A DNA stretch of 64,000 nucleotides from Rhyzopertha dominica (GCA_025024175.1 QCXZ01000041.1:6443786-6507785), one strand, 5' to 3'; numbered from the stretch's first letter, positions 32,797-44,850 are shown. The notes: generated by a model from the letters alone, not told the origin. Numbers and translations are program-made.

Positions 32797-33035
32797 TTAG
32801 TATCCTTTCTACAGTCCAGACTTTATTCCCTGTGAATTCGGTCTTCTTCCATTTGTGAAAAATCAATTAAGGGGTAAGAAATTTATCACCTACGAGGAGC
32901 TATGAGCAGCATGGGACGAAGTTTACTCAGATCTTGCAGATGAGAAATGGAAAGAAAGTTTTGTTGAATGGTTTATATGAAGTTATGCAAAATGTATTAC
33001 TTCTGATGGGATTAATTTTAAGAAATTGCAATAAA
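32797..33035 (+). pseudogene. C-terminal scrap of a mariner transposase
   Basis: Reads YSPDFIPCEFGLLPFVKNQL, then RGKKFITYEEL, a stop, AAWDEVYSDLADEKWKESFV, EWFI, a stop, then SYAKCITSDGINFKKLQ and a terminal stop. This matches the end of mariner transposases, where YSPDLAPCDF carries the third catalytic Asp (here Glu in PCEF), followed by the W-x-x-x-C segment and a basic tail before KCI..G.YFEKL. Two internal stops and the missing N-terminal three quarters make it a relic. The end lies near 33033. Confidence 0.75.
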
Positions 33036-34055
33036 TAAAGTGATATTTCAAAACGTAATTTCCAAAGTGCCTTGGTGTCTCGATCTGTTCTAATATAATG
33101 TCGAAACATGCTGAATAGTATACTTAAAATGGATCTGATTTGAATATTAAAATTAATTACTTTACCACTGCTTATATAAAATGTAACCTACTGAGATTTC
33201 CTGATGTCAAAAATTGCCCAGTATAAACGCGTTATGATGGAAAGCAGACGCGTCAAGTTGCAAATCAGCGGAAATTACGAGAGACAGGGACATATATAAA
33301 CTCCGCTTTTATAGTCGGTAAATTTTTCATATGTAATATCCGGGTTATGAGCACTCGAAGCTTAAACGCGTGTCTACGCATTTAGGTTTATTAACTAAAC
33401 TACGGAAAAAGCCTGCGATACATTGGCAGCGGCAGGTTATAATTTTTGTAACGGTGAGGAAATGAAAAAAAAATACATAAACGCAACTAGGTTGACCTCT
33501 GGGGTACAAAACTAAAGGATGAGGTGGTCCATTTTAGGAATATAGAATACCTATTTTATTGCATAACGGAGAAAGCTACAAGTCAATGACAAATGAAATA
33601 CAGGATTTTTGTGATAGACAGAAGTTTGACATTTGGAAAGTTACCGAGAACATGCAAAATTGGATAAGAAAAATTGGACATTAACTAAGGAACATAATCC
33701 AGTAGTAACGGATGATGTTAAATGGTGAATACTAATTTTATTCAAACCTTCTGAACGTAAAACACATTTACCAGAATAAATTCACCCTCAGCTTAATCTC
33801 CAGGAACACAGATTGGGTTGTAAAATGGAAATAATTAAGATACCTTTACAGCCAATGTTATTTTTATACAGCTTTGTGGCCTAAAATAACCTTTACGCTT
33901 TGCATTCACAAAGCAGCGTAAAACCCCACGTGGGTGCAAATAATTCCTCCCCAGCATCTTTATCCGACCGCCTTCTTGAAGGAATTTCATTACCAGAAGA
34001 AAATTCGTTTCTCCTGCCATTTTGACTCGAAATGCATAACAATTAGGAACCGAGA
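33036..34055. other. Unassigned AT-rich interval
   Basis: No gene or element recognised. Confidence 0.3.
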
Positions 34056-34275
34056 AGCCGGGCAATTAAAAGCTGCTCACCAGACCGCAAAATTGAAGCG
34101 AGTAAACAAAGTCCGAAGGCAAAACGGCGGGAGAAAGTGAAAAAGCTCGATAAATGCCGCACACGATTCGGGGAGTGGGGTAAACGTCCGAATGTAGGTG
34201 GTGACTTACATTAAGCCACGATGCGGGTCAAAGGAACAGGAACGGGGTTTACGGGGTGCCCTAATAGGTCGGTCT
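34056..34275. other. Island of balanced composition, probably unique host DNA
   Basis: GC-balanced, purine-rich on the plus strand, no repeat or coding signal. Confidence 0.3.
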
Positions 34276-34546
34276 CCATTATATAAATCGATAGTACGCA
34301 TGGTATTTTTGCACAGAAATGACTTTTTTTTATAACCTGAATACCTTCAGTTGTGCACTAATTGTGTAACAGACTGAAGTGAGTTGATTAGATAGTAAAC
34401 AGCAAAGCTCAAGTCTGAATTTGAATACTTCGCGAAATATAATGAAATCAAAATTTAACATATTAAAAAAACAGATAGAAAATCTTATATCTAGACACAA
34501 GTTTTGAATCAAAGAAATATGGAACTGTTCAAGCATATAGTAAGCT

Positions 34547-34600
34547 TATATATATATATATATAAGTATACAGGGTGTCCCGCATTATGTGGGCAACCTC
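34547..34600. repeat. (TA)n tract followed by a mariner-type terminus
   Basis: About 19 bases of TA repeat run into GTATACAGGGTGTCCCGCAT. TACAGGGTGTCC is the terminus type seen at other mariner-like elements in this window, which target TA. No inverted partner was found downstream. Confidence 0.4.
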
Positions 34601-35326
34601 CCGGAACCTGAAATCTGGTGTAACAATAGCACTATTTTACACTACTTATAACTTTTTTTCTTCCTTTATTTCATACTTTTTCTTCCCTTGCTTCCATAAT
34701 ATTGTTTGTCATTGCGCTGACGACACAACCGAGGTACTTTCCTGTCTTCCTTTTTTTAGCACTTTCTTTAGCTATTCGCCAAGGCAATGCTCTTTTAAAA
34801 GGAATTGGTATAATCACAGTCGTATCATATGAAGAACCTCCTGAAGGTTTTGATGTGTCGTACTATGAGAATTATTTTCGGTTAGTTTAGTAGGTGTCTT
34901 AAGGTTTTCTGACAAACTAAGCAATGTAGCAATAATATTGTCATCATTTATAAGTGGGGTTGATATTTCGAAGGTATTCTAAGATCTAAATTTGTATTTG
35001 TCAAGTTTTTCAACAATCTATTAACATATTTGTAGAACTTAAATAATTCCACGTCTTCTTTGGTCCATCCGACAACTTACAATTTTTTAACTCAACAAAT
35101 TTTCGGTTTCTACATATTATTCTAAAAACTTTATTCCCGATTCAAGTTCTTTCATCTTCTGTTAATTCGATTGATTTCTGGTTCGACAGCTCTGGAATAT
35201 AACACACATCGTAGGGATTCCATGGTACTAAAAGGTAAAAGCTGTTTTGGAATACAGAGGGTGCTAGTGATCCTTTTAATATAAAGCCACTATATCTTAC
35301 AAAGTACCGCAATTGTCAGCCATTTT
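34601..35326. other. Unassigned interval
   Basis: No family recognised. Overlapping hydrophobic frames at 34575-34890 reflect T-richness. The words GGAATACAGAGGGTGCTAG near 35250 resemble another element end. Confidence 0.3.
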
Positions 35327-35608
35327 GTTTCCAACTAGAGGTGGGAATGGTGTGAAGTAAGCAGATGAACGAACGTAGTTTACTATAACTACTATTCAGT
35401 TGCACTAAACTGGACAATCTAGTTCGTCAGAATAAAATGAACTAGTTCGTTTTAAACTACGCAAGGGACTTGTGTGATACTGACTGAAACAGATGCGGCA
35501 TTTGAACTGAACAACCGCCAGCGAACTATGACAGTATAGAACAGCAGCTACAATACATTTCATTCGTTCGTTTGCTTACTCTTACCATTCCCACCTCTAG
35601 TTGGAAAC
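35327..35608. mobile_element. hAT-like MITE with near-perfect inverted repeats
   Basis: GTTTCCAACTAGAGGTGGGA at 35327-35346 is mirrored at 35589-35608, and the match goes on inward (ATGG, AAGTAAGC, GAACGAA). The core TAGAGGTGGGAATGG is typical of hAT-derived MITE termini. The apparent flank TTTCCAAC/GTTGGAAA is inverted rather than direct, so the true ends and the 8-bp target duplication are not settled. No coding capacity. It directly abuts a pogo-like transposase relic at 35610. Confidence 0.65.
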
Positions 35609-35609
35609 T

Positions 35610-36285
35610 TGCATGCACTTCTCGTAAAATGGGCGAGTCTATAGATTTTCTGATCCAGCCATTGTCGTTTTCGCTTAGCTACTAGAACCTTACTGCCTTT
35701 GGGATGTATTAAAAAACCAATCTCATCCATATTAAAAACTCGTCCAGGATGATTCAAAATATCAGCGTAATTGTTAAGGAAATGCTAACTTCTTGAAAGC
35801 AATTTCTTATATGAGATGTTGTTACTGATGCTTTGGAGGCAGTCTTGTTATAAGATCAGGCTAACGCTCTCAAGGGCTACTGTACCATCTTTTTCCCGAT
35901 CTGCCATTCTTAAATGGAGTTTCAATCTTAAGAGCTTTTATCACTTTCTTCAGGCTATCTTGTAAATGATCTTTTCCCATTGGGAACCCTTATTTAACCA
36001 CGGCTCATGTTACAAGAATGTTTTTCTATATATTTGGTCACATAACAACTTCTTCCCATTCTGTGTATAATAGGTGTCTTTCTCTTTACTTTATTCAATA
36101 AAGTCACCTTGGTAGGCCAAATTTCTTCGCCGAAGTAGCTGTTGGGACACCTCGCCTACATTCTTCGATAGCTGTTTGCATGTCAGCTCGGAATACAGAA
36201 ACATCTGTCCTTTTACTGGCGGCATCGTGCTCAAATATAAATATGAAATCAACTGATCACCTAACACCCTAATAGTTGACACTGT
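35610..36285 (-). pseudogene. Pogo/Tigger-like (DDE_1) transposase relic
   Basis: On the minus strand, from high to low coordinates: PTKVTLLNKV and GRSCYVTK (HTH region), GFPMGKDHLQDSLKKVIKAL, then KIETPFKNGRSGKRWYSS, and after frame breaks PGRVFNMDEIGFLIHPKGSK, followed by VLVAKRKRQW. NMDEIGF holds the first catalytic Asp and the following HPKGSKVLVxK is the usual continuation in pogo-type DDE_1 transposases. Everything after that is missing, and the MITE starts within 2 bp. Several stops and frameshifts show it to be dead. Confidence 0.7.
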
Positions 36286-36362
36286 CTTCTTTTGGATAAG
36301 CTAATGTAAAACGAACAAAACTTAGATGTACTCTCTATTTACAGAACACAGAGACTATAATT

Positions 36363-36392
36363 GCATAAAAAATGAGCTGTTAATTTTTGATT
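36363..36392. repeat. Left target-site duplication of the 36393-38138 insertion
   Basis: GCATAAAAAATGAGCTGTTA plus ATTTTTGATT. It recurs at 38139-38167 with one fewer A (29 of 30 positions). Confidence 0.85.
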
Positions 36393-38138
36393 GATTTTGA
36401 TTGATTGATTGAACCAGCGTACGGTAGGCATTTCTGCCGCTGCCGGATATACCGACGGGCCGGCTACGTCTACGCTGGGTTGAAGGGGTTACACGCCTGT
36501 TGCTAGTGGGCTCCCACGTAGCGCATGTTACAGGAGTTTGGGGACTGGAATCGGGAGGTTTTTAGGGCATCCAACCAGCGGATACTTTTTTATTAGCATC
36601 CGTGTTGGATGATAGCTTAGTTCGACTGCATTGTTCTTGTTCTTCCTCGGACGAGCTGCTGCCTGAGATTGTTTACAACTTTAGGACCTCCCTATTTATT
36701 ATTTTCTTATCTTTTACGATTTCTGACCATTGCTGTTTCTTCAGTTACGTTTGATTTTGCTATGATTCTCCCCATCATTGTTGGTTTTTTACTCTTTTCT
36801 GTTGCTGTCCATATGATTTCTTCTTCTTCTCTGATTTGTATTTTGGTTGTTGTTCTTGAATAGTTTCTTCCAGATCTCTCTGAGCGTATGTTTCGTCTGT
36901 GATTTGTAGTTTTTTTTTCTTATTTGTCTTACAAGGTGTTTGTGTTGCGGTTGGTAGTGTTCTCAACCTATATTTTGTAGTTTCGGTCTCGCTAGATTTT
37001 TTCCACGATTACGTGATTTCTTTTATATACACTTGTCTGGATACACTGAACTACTTCACTGTAACGATAATCACAATAACAATGTAAACGCAAAAACGTA
37101 GCACTATAACACTTTTTAAACTTTAAAATTCTTAGAATTTAAAATAATTGTTTGAATCGCGTTTATGTTGCTGCTTCTTGATGGTAAGCCGATACTTTGA
37201 GTGATTTCGTATGTGCTTATCCATTTCTTGTTGGATCTCTAGATGGGATGATATTACTCCACCGGAAATTTTCTCGCCTTGTGTATTAGTTTCTTTTCTT
37301 TTCTATACATTGGAGGTTCTTTAGGACTATCCCATTTTTTTGTGACTGGACTTCTTTCCATGTTATCCTGGTTTCTGTACAGTGCTTTCTTGCTTACTGC
37401 TTCTTTTTAATCTTGTCACTATGATTTCTTCTTCCAACTTTTCTTGTTTTTTCTTGGGTGGCTTTTATGTTCTTGTTGGGTAGTGTTCTCCCTGTACGTT
37501 TGGTGACTCAATGTGCTTGGAAGACGGTTGCCGTCTCCCGAGATTTTCTGTACCACAATTGTGCGATTCCTTGCATACACTTTAAAGAGATCTAAAAGTT
37601 AATAGCAATTGTTCGGTATGTCGCCGATCGTGAGCTAACCACAAGCTGTTTTAATATTTTGGCTTATATACGTTGCCAGCATATTTCCTTTTCCTTATGC
37701 ATCTATCTTATTGCTTTCTTTGGTTGATTCGTTGTTACTGTAAGAGATTTTTTTGTTTATTTTTTCTGAAAGAACACCTGAAAAGACGAATGTAGTTTTT
37801 ATTATTTTGCTGGTTAGTTGTTCGTTCTACTTGTTCCTACTACGGTATGTATTTGTTTTTTAGGCTTCCTTAATGCTATGTGAGTTTTCTAGATATCGTT
37901 ATCGCGCTTGAAACAAGTCGATACAAATACATTTTGACCTATTTTTGAACATGCCGATTTCTCTGCTTGTTGCCCTCTTAAACGTAAACAACTTGCTATC
38001 TCCGGTCCAGGCTATTTCCCAGCATCGGAGCCTTTTTGCCGACTTTATACCTGTTAAGGGTGTGCTATTTGCCATCCAACACCGTAAGAGGCAAAATTTT
38101 GTAGGATGCTGCTACAGTCGAATGTCACCACTCGACTC
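36393..38138 (-). mobile_element. 1.75-kb LINE-type insertion with (TCAA)n tail and ORF1-like remains
   Basis: Flanked by a 29-30 bp direct repeat. The left end is (GATT)n, a simple-repeat 3' tail if the element is read on the minus strand. Next to it is a GC-rich 3' UTR-like block (36416-36570). Minus-strand coding is lysine- and glutamine-rich: TRTPCKTN-like and KKKKLQITDETYAQ stretches at 36966-36775, and KNKKSWKKKS, NMERSPVTKKWDSPKEPP, MYRKEKKLIHKARKF at about 37590-37230. No RT is present. I read it as the ORF1-bearing, internally deleted or non-autonomous form of a LINE. The clade is not determined. Confidence 0.65.
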
Positions 38139-38167
38139 GCATAAAAATGAGCTGTTAATTTTTGATT
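38139..38167. repeat. Right target-site duplication of the 36393-38138 insertion
   Basis: GCATAAAAATGAGCTGTTAA plus TTTTTGATT, matching 36363-36392. Confidence 0.85.
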
Positions 38168-39235
38168 CTAAATTGTTACAAAATCTAGCCGAAAGAAAAA
38201 GGCAGTTGTACTAATACGTCAATAATTTTATACATTTACGATATAAAAACAAACACTAGCAATAATCATTGATATGTAGAAAAAAATCATACCTCCTAAT
38301 AGTAAGTCTCCTTAAGAACATTTGCATCGGAAAGTATACGCAGGTTTTTGACCACGTATCGTAGATATCGCTAGGGGTATTTTAAATAATAATCATGTAA
38401 ACTAAATGATTACTTTTCTTAAAGGAAAAGGTTTTTTATAAAGTGTCATCCTTAAGTTTAATGTCAGGCATTGGCGCTTTTACCTTATTACGATGTAGCA
38501 GAAAACAGGAAAGCAAAACAAGACGGTAGTACCTAAGTTTGTATGGAGAACACTCCAACTTGCTTCTACTCTTTTGAATAACCTCCCTTAGTGAGTTCTG
38601 CATTGGATATCAATTGACCATTCACAGATCTCTAGGTAGCTATACATCCTCCAAACCCGAACCCTCGTCATCCCAAACCCATTTAGCACAAATTAAGGCC
38701 ATCCAGCATATTCCTGCGCCATCGACACGCCAGTGAAAGTGTCAGAGGACCAAGATTAAACATCAAAGCTCCTCGTATGCAAATGCGGCGCTCCTCGGAC
38801 GTTAGCAAGTCCCTAAATAAAGCCCCGCAAGGACCATATCGTCTTCGCAGGATCTCATACAGAGGTCGATGCTAAAGGCTAAGAGGAACCGACTTCTGGC
38901 ACGACCCCCCGCCCAGATAAGCTATCGAGTCGACTTATACACGTCCAGCCAATAAAGGCGAACTTCCTGCAGGCAGGACAATGCCGCATGTGAAATTCAT
39001 AAAAATGGACGGGCGGTCATCGAGTGGCGCGGACGGAAATTACAAAAACAAAGTTAATCAAACCGCTGTTTGAACGACAATTATGGAGGCTCCTGGCACG
39101 GTTGGATTGTTCGGCTAACAAGGACGACTTCGGTCAAACGCGGAAAATATTGCAATCGATGAAAAAATCGTGCCGAATTTTCGAAACGAAGCTTGTTTGA
39201 TAGGCTCGAAATAATGCCATGTGTACGTGGGTAAC
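38168..39235. other. Unassigned interval with a host-like island
   Basis: AT-rich to about 38640, then about 590 bp of balanced composition to 39230 with no repeat or frame. The island resembles the other probable host sequence blocks. Confidence 0.3.
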
Positions 39236-39238
39236 GAT

Positions 39239-41300
39239 CATATTTATTTATTTATTTATTGACCTTTATAAAATACACATAATATCGTAAAGGTAAGTCA
39301 GAAATATAAGTAATCACAAATTAATTGAAGAAGACACAGAATTGCCCCATGGGAGCACATAACAATAATAATAAAACATATAAAACATCAACCTATTATA
39401 GTACATATTTAAAAAGTGAAATCAAGAAATTCCTGGATGGAGTAGAAAGCATTGCATATAAAAAAATTTTTAGATATGTTTTATATTGAAGAGTGTTCAT
39501 TTGCCTAACATGTGCTGGTAACTTATTATACAGTTTTGTGCAATAAAACTTTACAGCTGNCCGTGATTTTTGAAGCCTATGAAAATCGTTAATTGGCAAT
39601 TGTTTAAATCTGGTGTGATGTTCATGGTCTATATATCCAAATGTAAAGCAACTATCTTTAACATAAACTAGACAGTTATACATGTATAAACTTGGAAAAG
39701 TCATAATTTTAAGTGTTGTAAAACTTTTGCGGCAGCATTCTCTATATTTTAATCCGTTCACGACGCGTACACATCGCCGCTGTAGAGCAAATAGAACCGA
39801 TGTATGAACTGAGTGACCCCATACCAATACACCATAGGAGAGCAAACTCTGGATGTACGCGAAGTAAGCCGTCCAACACGACCCCTGTTGATACTTTGGT
39901 CTTCAATTGTCTTATGGCATACAATCTCGAAGAGATCCTTTTGGAAATATACCGAATATGCGACTCCCAAGTTAATTTTGAATCGATTTGTACACCTTAA
40001 TGTTTAATTGGTTCGCTTTCTTCAAAAGTGTTTCTTAATGAAAAGATTATATGATGGGTTTTGTTGCTATTTATACATAATTTGTTTGACTCAAACCATT
40101 TTTGAACCTAGTTGTCAGCTGAATTTATTTGCTCTTTTAAAAAACAGGTGGAATTTTCTTTATTGTATGTTACATATTGATATCGATCACTAAGGAAACT
40201 ATTTATCAAATTTACGCTGCCCTCATCGAAACCGTATGATGAAAGCTTCTCGAGCAAAACTGAATGTGATAAACAATCGAATGCTTTTGTTAGATCATAG
40301 CAAGAGGTAAACCCGTGTTCTTTATTTTCAAAAGTTTCAATGACTCTGTCTGAAAGCTCTAGGAGCGCCTTAGAAGTTGATTTGTTGTCTCTAAAACCAA
40401 ACTGACTAGTTCTGAAGAGATTATTATTTTCAAAGTAATCAGTTATTTGCCTTCTAATTAGCCTCTCAAATATTTTTGATAGTATCGGAGTCAGTGAGAT
40501 GGGGCGATAATTCGATGGATCATTACAGTTATTTTTTTTGTAAACAGGAATGACTTTGGAAAGTTTTAGAGTTTCAGGAAAAGTGTTATGTAGAATGCAC
40601 TCATTAATTAAATTTGTGAGAGGTACAATAATAAGGTTTTTTTTGGACTTTATCATTTTTACATTGATGTTGTAGGCATCTGTACTGCTGGAGTTTTTTA
40701 TATTGTCAATTGCTGATCTAACTTCTATGTAAGATACTTTCCTAAATGTGAATCGATTATTTGTTTTTGGTTTTGAGTTGGAAGGTTTAGAGCTCTGTGA
40801 TGAATTAGGAAGACTGTCAAGAATTTTCCGGGCTGCATCGGTAAAGTAAGAATTAAATGCATCAGACGTCAAGTTTGACTCTGGACAAGAGTTTGTTCTA
40901 TTTTTTATAACTCCATGCAGCGGAGTTTTTATTGTTAGATTTTTTAATGTATTCATCATTGGCTTTGACCTTTGCAGCTCTAAGAGATGATCTATAGCTA
41001 TTTTTAACAATATTAAAGTCTTTTTTGGCGATAATATTGTTTTTGTATAGAGAATGCGAAAATTGGACTTGTTTTCGCAGGTATCTTAGATCGTAATTAA
41101 ACCAATATAACTTGCTTTTACCTTTCTTATTAGTAACAGTTTTTAAAGCGAAACACTTGTCCACCTCGCGTTTCAGAATGTCTATGAAAGATTTAAATTT
41201 TGTGATACAAGTCGAGTGTTTGTCTTTAGTAAACGTCCAGTCTGTACTTTCAACAAAGTTGTAGAAGTTGTTAAGACCATAATTATTCATAATTATTTTA
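39239..41300 (-). mobile_element. 5'-truncated non-LTR retrotransposon with (AAATA)n-type tail
   Basis: Read on the minus strand: linker (41290-40898), RT (41010-40108), post-RT region (40107-39396), and a TAAATA-repeat tail at 39260-39239 preceded by AATAAA-like words. The endonuclease is absent, so the copy is 5'-truncated near 41300. The best preserved LINE of the window. Confidence 0.88.
39396..41290 (-). pseudogene. ORF2 of Jockey/CR1-type LINE, RT with catalytic-loop deletion
   Basis: The 300-codon open piece (41010-40108) carries KVIPVYKKNNCNDPSNYRPI, then SLTPILSKIFERLI, QFGFRDNKSTSKALLELSDR, CYDLTKAFDCLSHSVLLEKL with the first catalytic Asp, and LINSFLSDRYQYVTYN. It then jumps from STCFLKEQ straight to VQKWFESNKLCINSNKTHHI, so the segment with the GPLLF and YADD motifs is deleted. 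The C-terminal piece (39845-39396) has YGVLVWG, ALQRRCVRVVNGLKYRECCR and LPAHVRQ. One frame break (about 39880) and one stop separate them. Without YADD the product could not reverse transcribe. Confidence 0.88.
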
Positions 41301-41558
41301 GCAGTTAAATTCTAACTAAATAATTTTATATTCCAATACTCAATCAAGTTTTCACATTAGCAGGTCAAAAGCAGTCATGGCTGTTGTTTCTCTTTTAATA
41401 ATTTCGAGAAAAACCCGATTAATTTTTTTTACCAACCTCAGCTCATTCTCATATTCAGAATTTCCAAACTGCATTTACATCAAGATAGTTTTGACAAATC
41501 TGTCGCAAAAAATATTCAAGTTTGGAACAGTTAAACGCAATTTAAGTTTTATAATAGC
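41301..41558. other. Short unassigned interval
   Basis: AT-rich; nothing recognised. Confidence 0.3.
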
Positions 41559-41559
41559 G

Positions 41560-41890
41560 TATCAAAATTATCTCCTTCCATGTCTAAGAAATATACGACG
41601 AATTCTTGCTCTTCGCAATTCTTAACAAATCTTGGTCGTAGTTCCTCAACATTCCTCAACACAAGAGATCTTAGATGGATCCAAAAAATCAATAGAATGT
41701 AAATCAGGCGACCTTGCAGGGCACTGTACGTAACCGCCACGACAAATCTATCTGTCAGAAAAAAACTTCATTAAGGTGCTGTCTCACATCAATATTAAAT
41801 TGGTGTGACGTTACATCTTGAAGCAGCCACATTGAGTTTCTTATTTGAAGAGCTACTTCTTTCAATAGAACAGGCAAATTGTTTCTTAGA
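41560..41890 (-). pseudogene. Mariner-like (DDxD-type) transposase relic
   Basis: The minus strand reads MWLLQDVTSHQFNIDVRQHL, NEVF, then RGGYVQCPARSPDLHSIDFL. This is the family segment with QQDGAxxHF..xVRxxLN, RWIGRGG, and PARSPDLTPLDF, whose last Asp (SIDFL) is catalytic. The second catalytic Asp survives in LLQD. A stop and frame shift lie between and after. Same family as the element at 55672-57473. Confidence 0.7.
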
Positions 41891-42059
41891 AAACATAAAT
41901 AAATCTCACGATTCAATCTAGAAGGAGAAGCAAATTATAAAAGTGTATCATTGCGACATCATTTAGCTATATTTGGAGTGCGGATAGCTCACTCAGTTTA
42001 TGTCTAACAAATTCTTAAATCACGGTAGTTTGATTCAATGGAACGCGTAAATGTAGAAG

Positions 42060-42835
42060 ATTAATGTGCATATATGAAGGCAAAAAAACAATTACCAAAA
42101 TTCACGGTGCGTTACAAGAAACTTGCCAGGAGTCGTGTGTTGATAGTTCAATAGTAACTTGATGGAGTAAGCATTCCAGAGCGTTGGACTAGTGTTAAAG
42201 ACGATCACAGAAGTTGGAGACCTCCTATTGCTACCGACAACACTTGCTGCTATTGTGGCTACAATAATGGAAGAAGACCGCGTGGACAAACAAGCAATAG
42301 ACAAATACCGAAAGACAAATGTATCTGTCTTCTTTGTGGAACATTTAAATGCATGATTCCAAAAGTGTAGACGAGATATGAAAGACAGCGGCGTAATCCT
42401 CTTGCACGATAACGCTTGATCGCAAAAATCAGTGCCAGTCAAGTTTGCGAGAACTGCTGTGAAATTCTACCACATCCGCCGTACAGCTCTGACATGAGTC
42501 CTCCAGATTTCGTTCTGTCCCTCCAGTGGAAAGAAGAATTTCGTGCATATGTATATGGGTTCCAACTGCTGAAACATCTTGACAAAAATAGCGTATTTAA
42601 CGATATTACATTACTGCCGAAGCGATGTCAACGTGTTTTGGATATGAAAGAGGATTATATTGAACGACACATAGTTCTATATTAGTATATAAGTTATTGT
42701 TGTTATTTATATTAATTTAAGAAAAATTGTACCCATAAAATGTTAATTTGTCACATACGTCGCGGATTCAAAGTACTATGTTGGCCCACTTGTCAAAAAA
42801 ATATTTAAATGCCTAAAAATAATTTTGACACCCTG
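42060..42835 (+). pseudogene. Mariner transposase relic with right terminus
   Basis: The plus strand holds, through frame shifts, SVGLVLKTITEVGD, TTLAAIVATIMEEDRVDKQA, RRDMKDSGVILLHDNA, then ILPHPPYSSDMSPPDFVLS and the tail FNDITLLPKRCQRVLDMKED. LLHDNA carries the second catalytic Asp and PYSSDMSPPDF the third, as in classical mariner transposases (YSPDLAPSDY). The likely terminal repeat TTTTGACACCCTGTATC follows at 42820-42836, complement of a ATACAGGGTGTC terminus. The left terminus was not found. Confidence 0.7.
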
Positions 42836-42854
42836 TATCTTCGTTACTTTTGAG

Positions 42855-44850
42855 TTAATTAATAAATAATGATAATAATAAGGTCTTTATTTAAAGCAAA
42901 GTCTGGCACAATTGCCATTGAACTTAACCCGAAGTACAAGAAAAAAAGAAGAAATGGATAAAATGGAAGCAACAAAAAAGAAAAAATGCTTATCTATACT
43001 TGCATGCCAATAAGCTAAATTACCACGCATTAGATGCTTTTAACATAAAGTTTCTTAAACATTTTTTAAAGGAACCCTGATTATGGTTTTTTTGAGGGGC
43101 GTCATCCAAAGAATTAAACAACTTGGCAGCATTAAACGAAAACGAGCGCTAAAACAAAGCTGTCCTATGCTTAGGAATTGTTAGAGACATAGGCTTTCGT
43201 ATATCTAAATTATGTACTGCATTACGTGGAATTAACTTATATTATTTAGATATCTAGGCAAGGAAGTGCTGAGCACTCTTGCTATGAACAAAAGAAAATG
43301 GTACTTGAACAGGTCTTGCAATTTAAGCCATGATAAATGTATAAAAGAACTCGATATGTGATCGTACTTTCTTAAGTTGTTAATAAATCTACAGCAAGTG
43401 TTATGAATTTTCTGAAGCCTACCACGGTGAAAAACATCAAGACAAGGAAAGTAAACTGCATCGCATTATGAGACTTTAGACATAATTATACTCTCGCACA
43501 ACTTTTACCTCATTGCATGATTTAAGACTCTTTTGTTTGCATATAGTACTTTCAGCTTAAAGCCTCAGAAACATGTTCAGCAAACCTTAAATTTTCATCA
43601 ATAGTTAAGCCAAGCCTTGACAAAAGAAGGGAAAGAAGTTGTTTTATCATTTACAATTATTGACAGATTTAACTTAAAAAAATCTTCATATTTTTTCTGA
43701 CAAACAAGTAGCAGTTTAGACATGATGATTGATGAGTGCAAGATTTCTGTACCTCTGAGTGTGTAACAAGGCATATCAGCAGTATATAGCAAAAATAACA
43801 ATGGTCCAAGTACTGAACCCTGTGTCACTTCAGACTGTATTAACTTTGCTGTAGAGAACTGATTATTTAGATGTAAGTGTTGACATCTGCAGTCTAAATA
43901 GCTTTCAATGAACCTGCGGGCAAGATTATCAAATCCAAAATATCTATATTTTGCTACTAACAATTTGTGGTTAATGGTATCAAACGATTTGCTAAAATCG
44001 TAAAATCCAAAAACACAGCTACAGTAGCAAGTCCCTCGTTCAATGCTCTGAGAAAGTTATCCGTGATTTCTGCCAAAGCTGTAGCACAACTATATCCTCG
44101 TCTAAATCCAGACCGGTGCAAGGGTAGAAGGTTTTTTCATTGAGAAAGTTAAAAAGTTGTTTGTAAATAACCTTTTCAAGAATCTTTGATAGTACCGATA
44201 AAATATTTATAGGTCTAAGTTCGTTATAACATACAGCATTCGGAATTTTGGGAAGAGGAACTACGTAGGCCCTCGTCCAAGATGTAGTGAAAAAACCTAC
44301 TTTTATACAACAATTCAAAATATGCAGGATGTACTAACCGATTGCCGGCAAGCACAGTTTAACCATTTGTAATATAACACAATCCGGATCCACTGAATTG
44401 GTTTTAATCACATTAATAACTTGCAATATATCTCTAAGTTTAACCATTTTTAGACTAAATCTATTGTCATTATCGTAAAAACTTGTTGTATAATATTCCA
44501 AACCTTCCCTAGATACATCGTCTCTTTTTTAAATACTGATACAAAATATTCATTAATTTTTTCCACATCCTACAATTGTTATTACAAAATCACCACGAGA
44601 ATTGATATTCATTTATTTCAATGAATTTTTAAGTAAGATAGATAAGCCGCCATTTAAAGATTCTAATTTTCAACTGACTTTAGCCTGTTATACCTACCCA
44701 AAGTCTTGTCCCTCTGCCTCAAAATGAGTTTTAGGTTATCCTTTACCCATGGTGCTCGAGGTTTGCTAACACGGACAGTCTTCAGTGGAGAAGGAGTATC
44801 AAATAATTTCGATGTTTTCATTGAATAGTCTTTTTATGGTAAAATACGCA
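42855..44850 (-). mobile_element. 5'-truncated non-LTR retrotransposon with TTATTATTATC-type tail
   Basis: On the minus strand the linker (PRAPWVKDNLKLILRQRDKT at 44760-44700), RT pieces and the post-RT tail (PRNAVHNLDIRKPMSLTIPK near 43200) end at AAATAAAGACCTTATTATTA plus TCATTATTTATTAA near 42890-42855, a known style of Jockey-group 3' end. It starts right after the mariner terminus at 42836. 5'-truncated; no endonuclease. Confidence 0.82.
43598..44318 (-). pseudogene. Broken reverse transcriptase of the same LINE
   Basis: First piece, 44318-44040: SWTRAYVVPLPKIPNAVCYN, ELRPINILSVLSKILEKVIY, the RT N-terminal region with the R-P-I-N/S motif. The segment with the first catalytic Asp lies in the gap and is broken. 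Second piece, 43963-43598: YFGFDNLARRFIESYLDCRC, then SEVTQGSVLGPLLFLLYTAD, MP. The YADD box after it is eroded (HSSIIMSK). At least three disabling changes. Confidence 0.8.
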
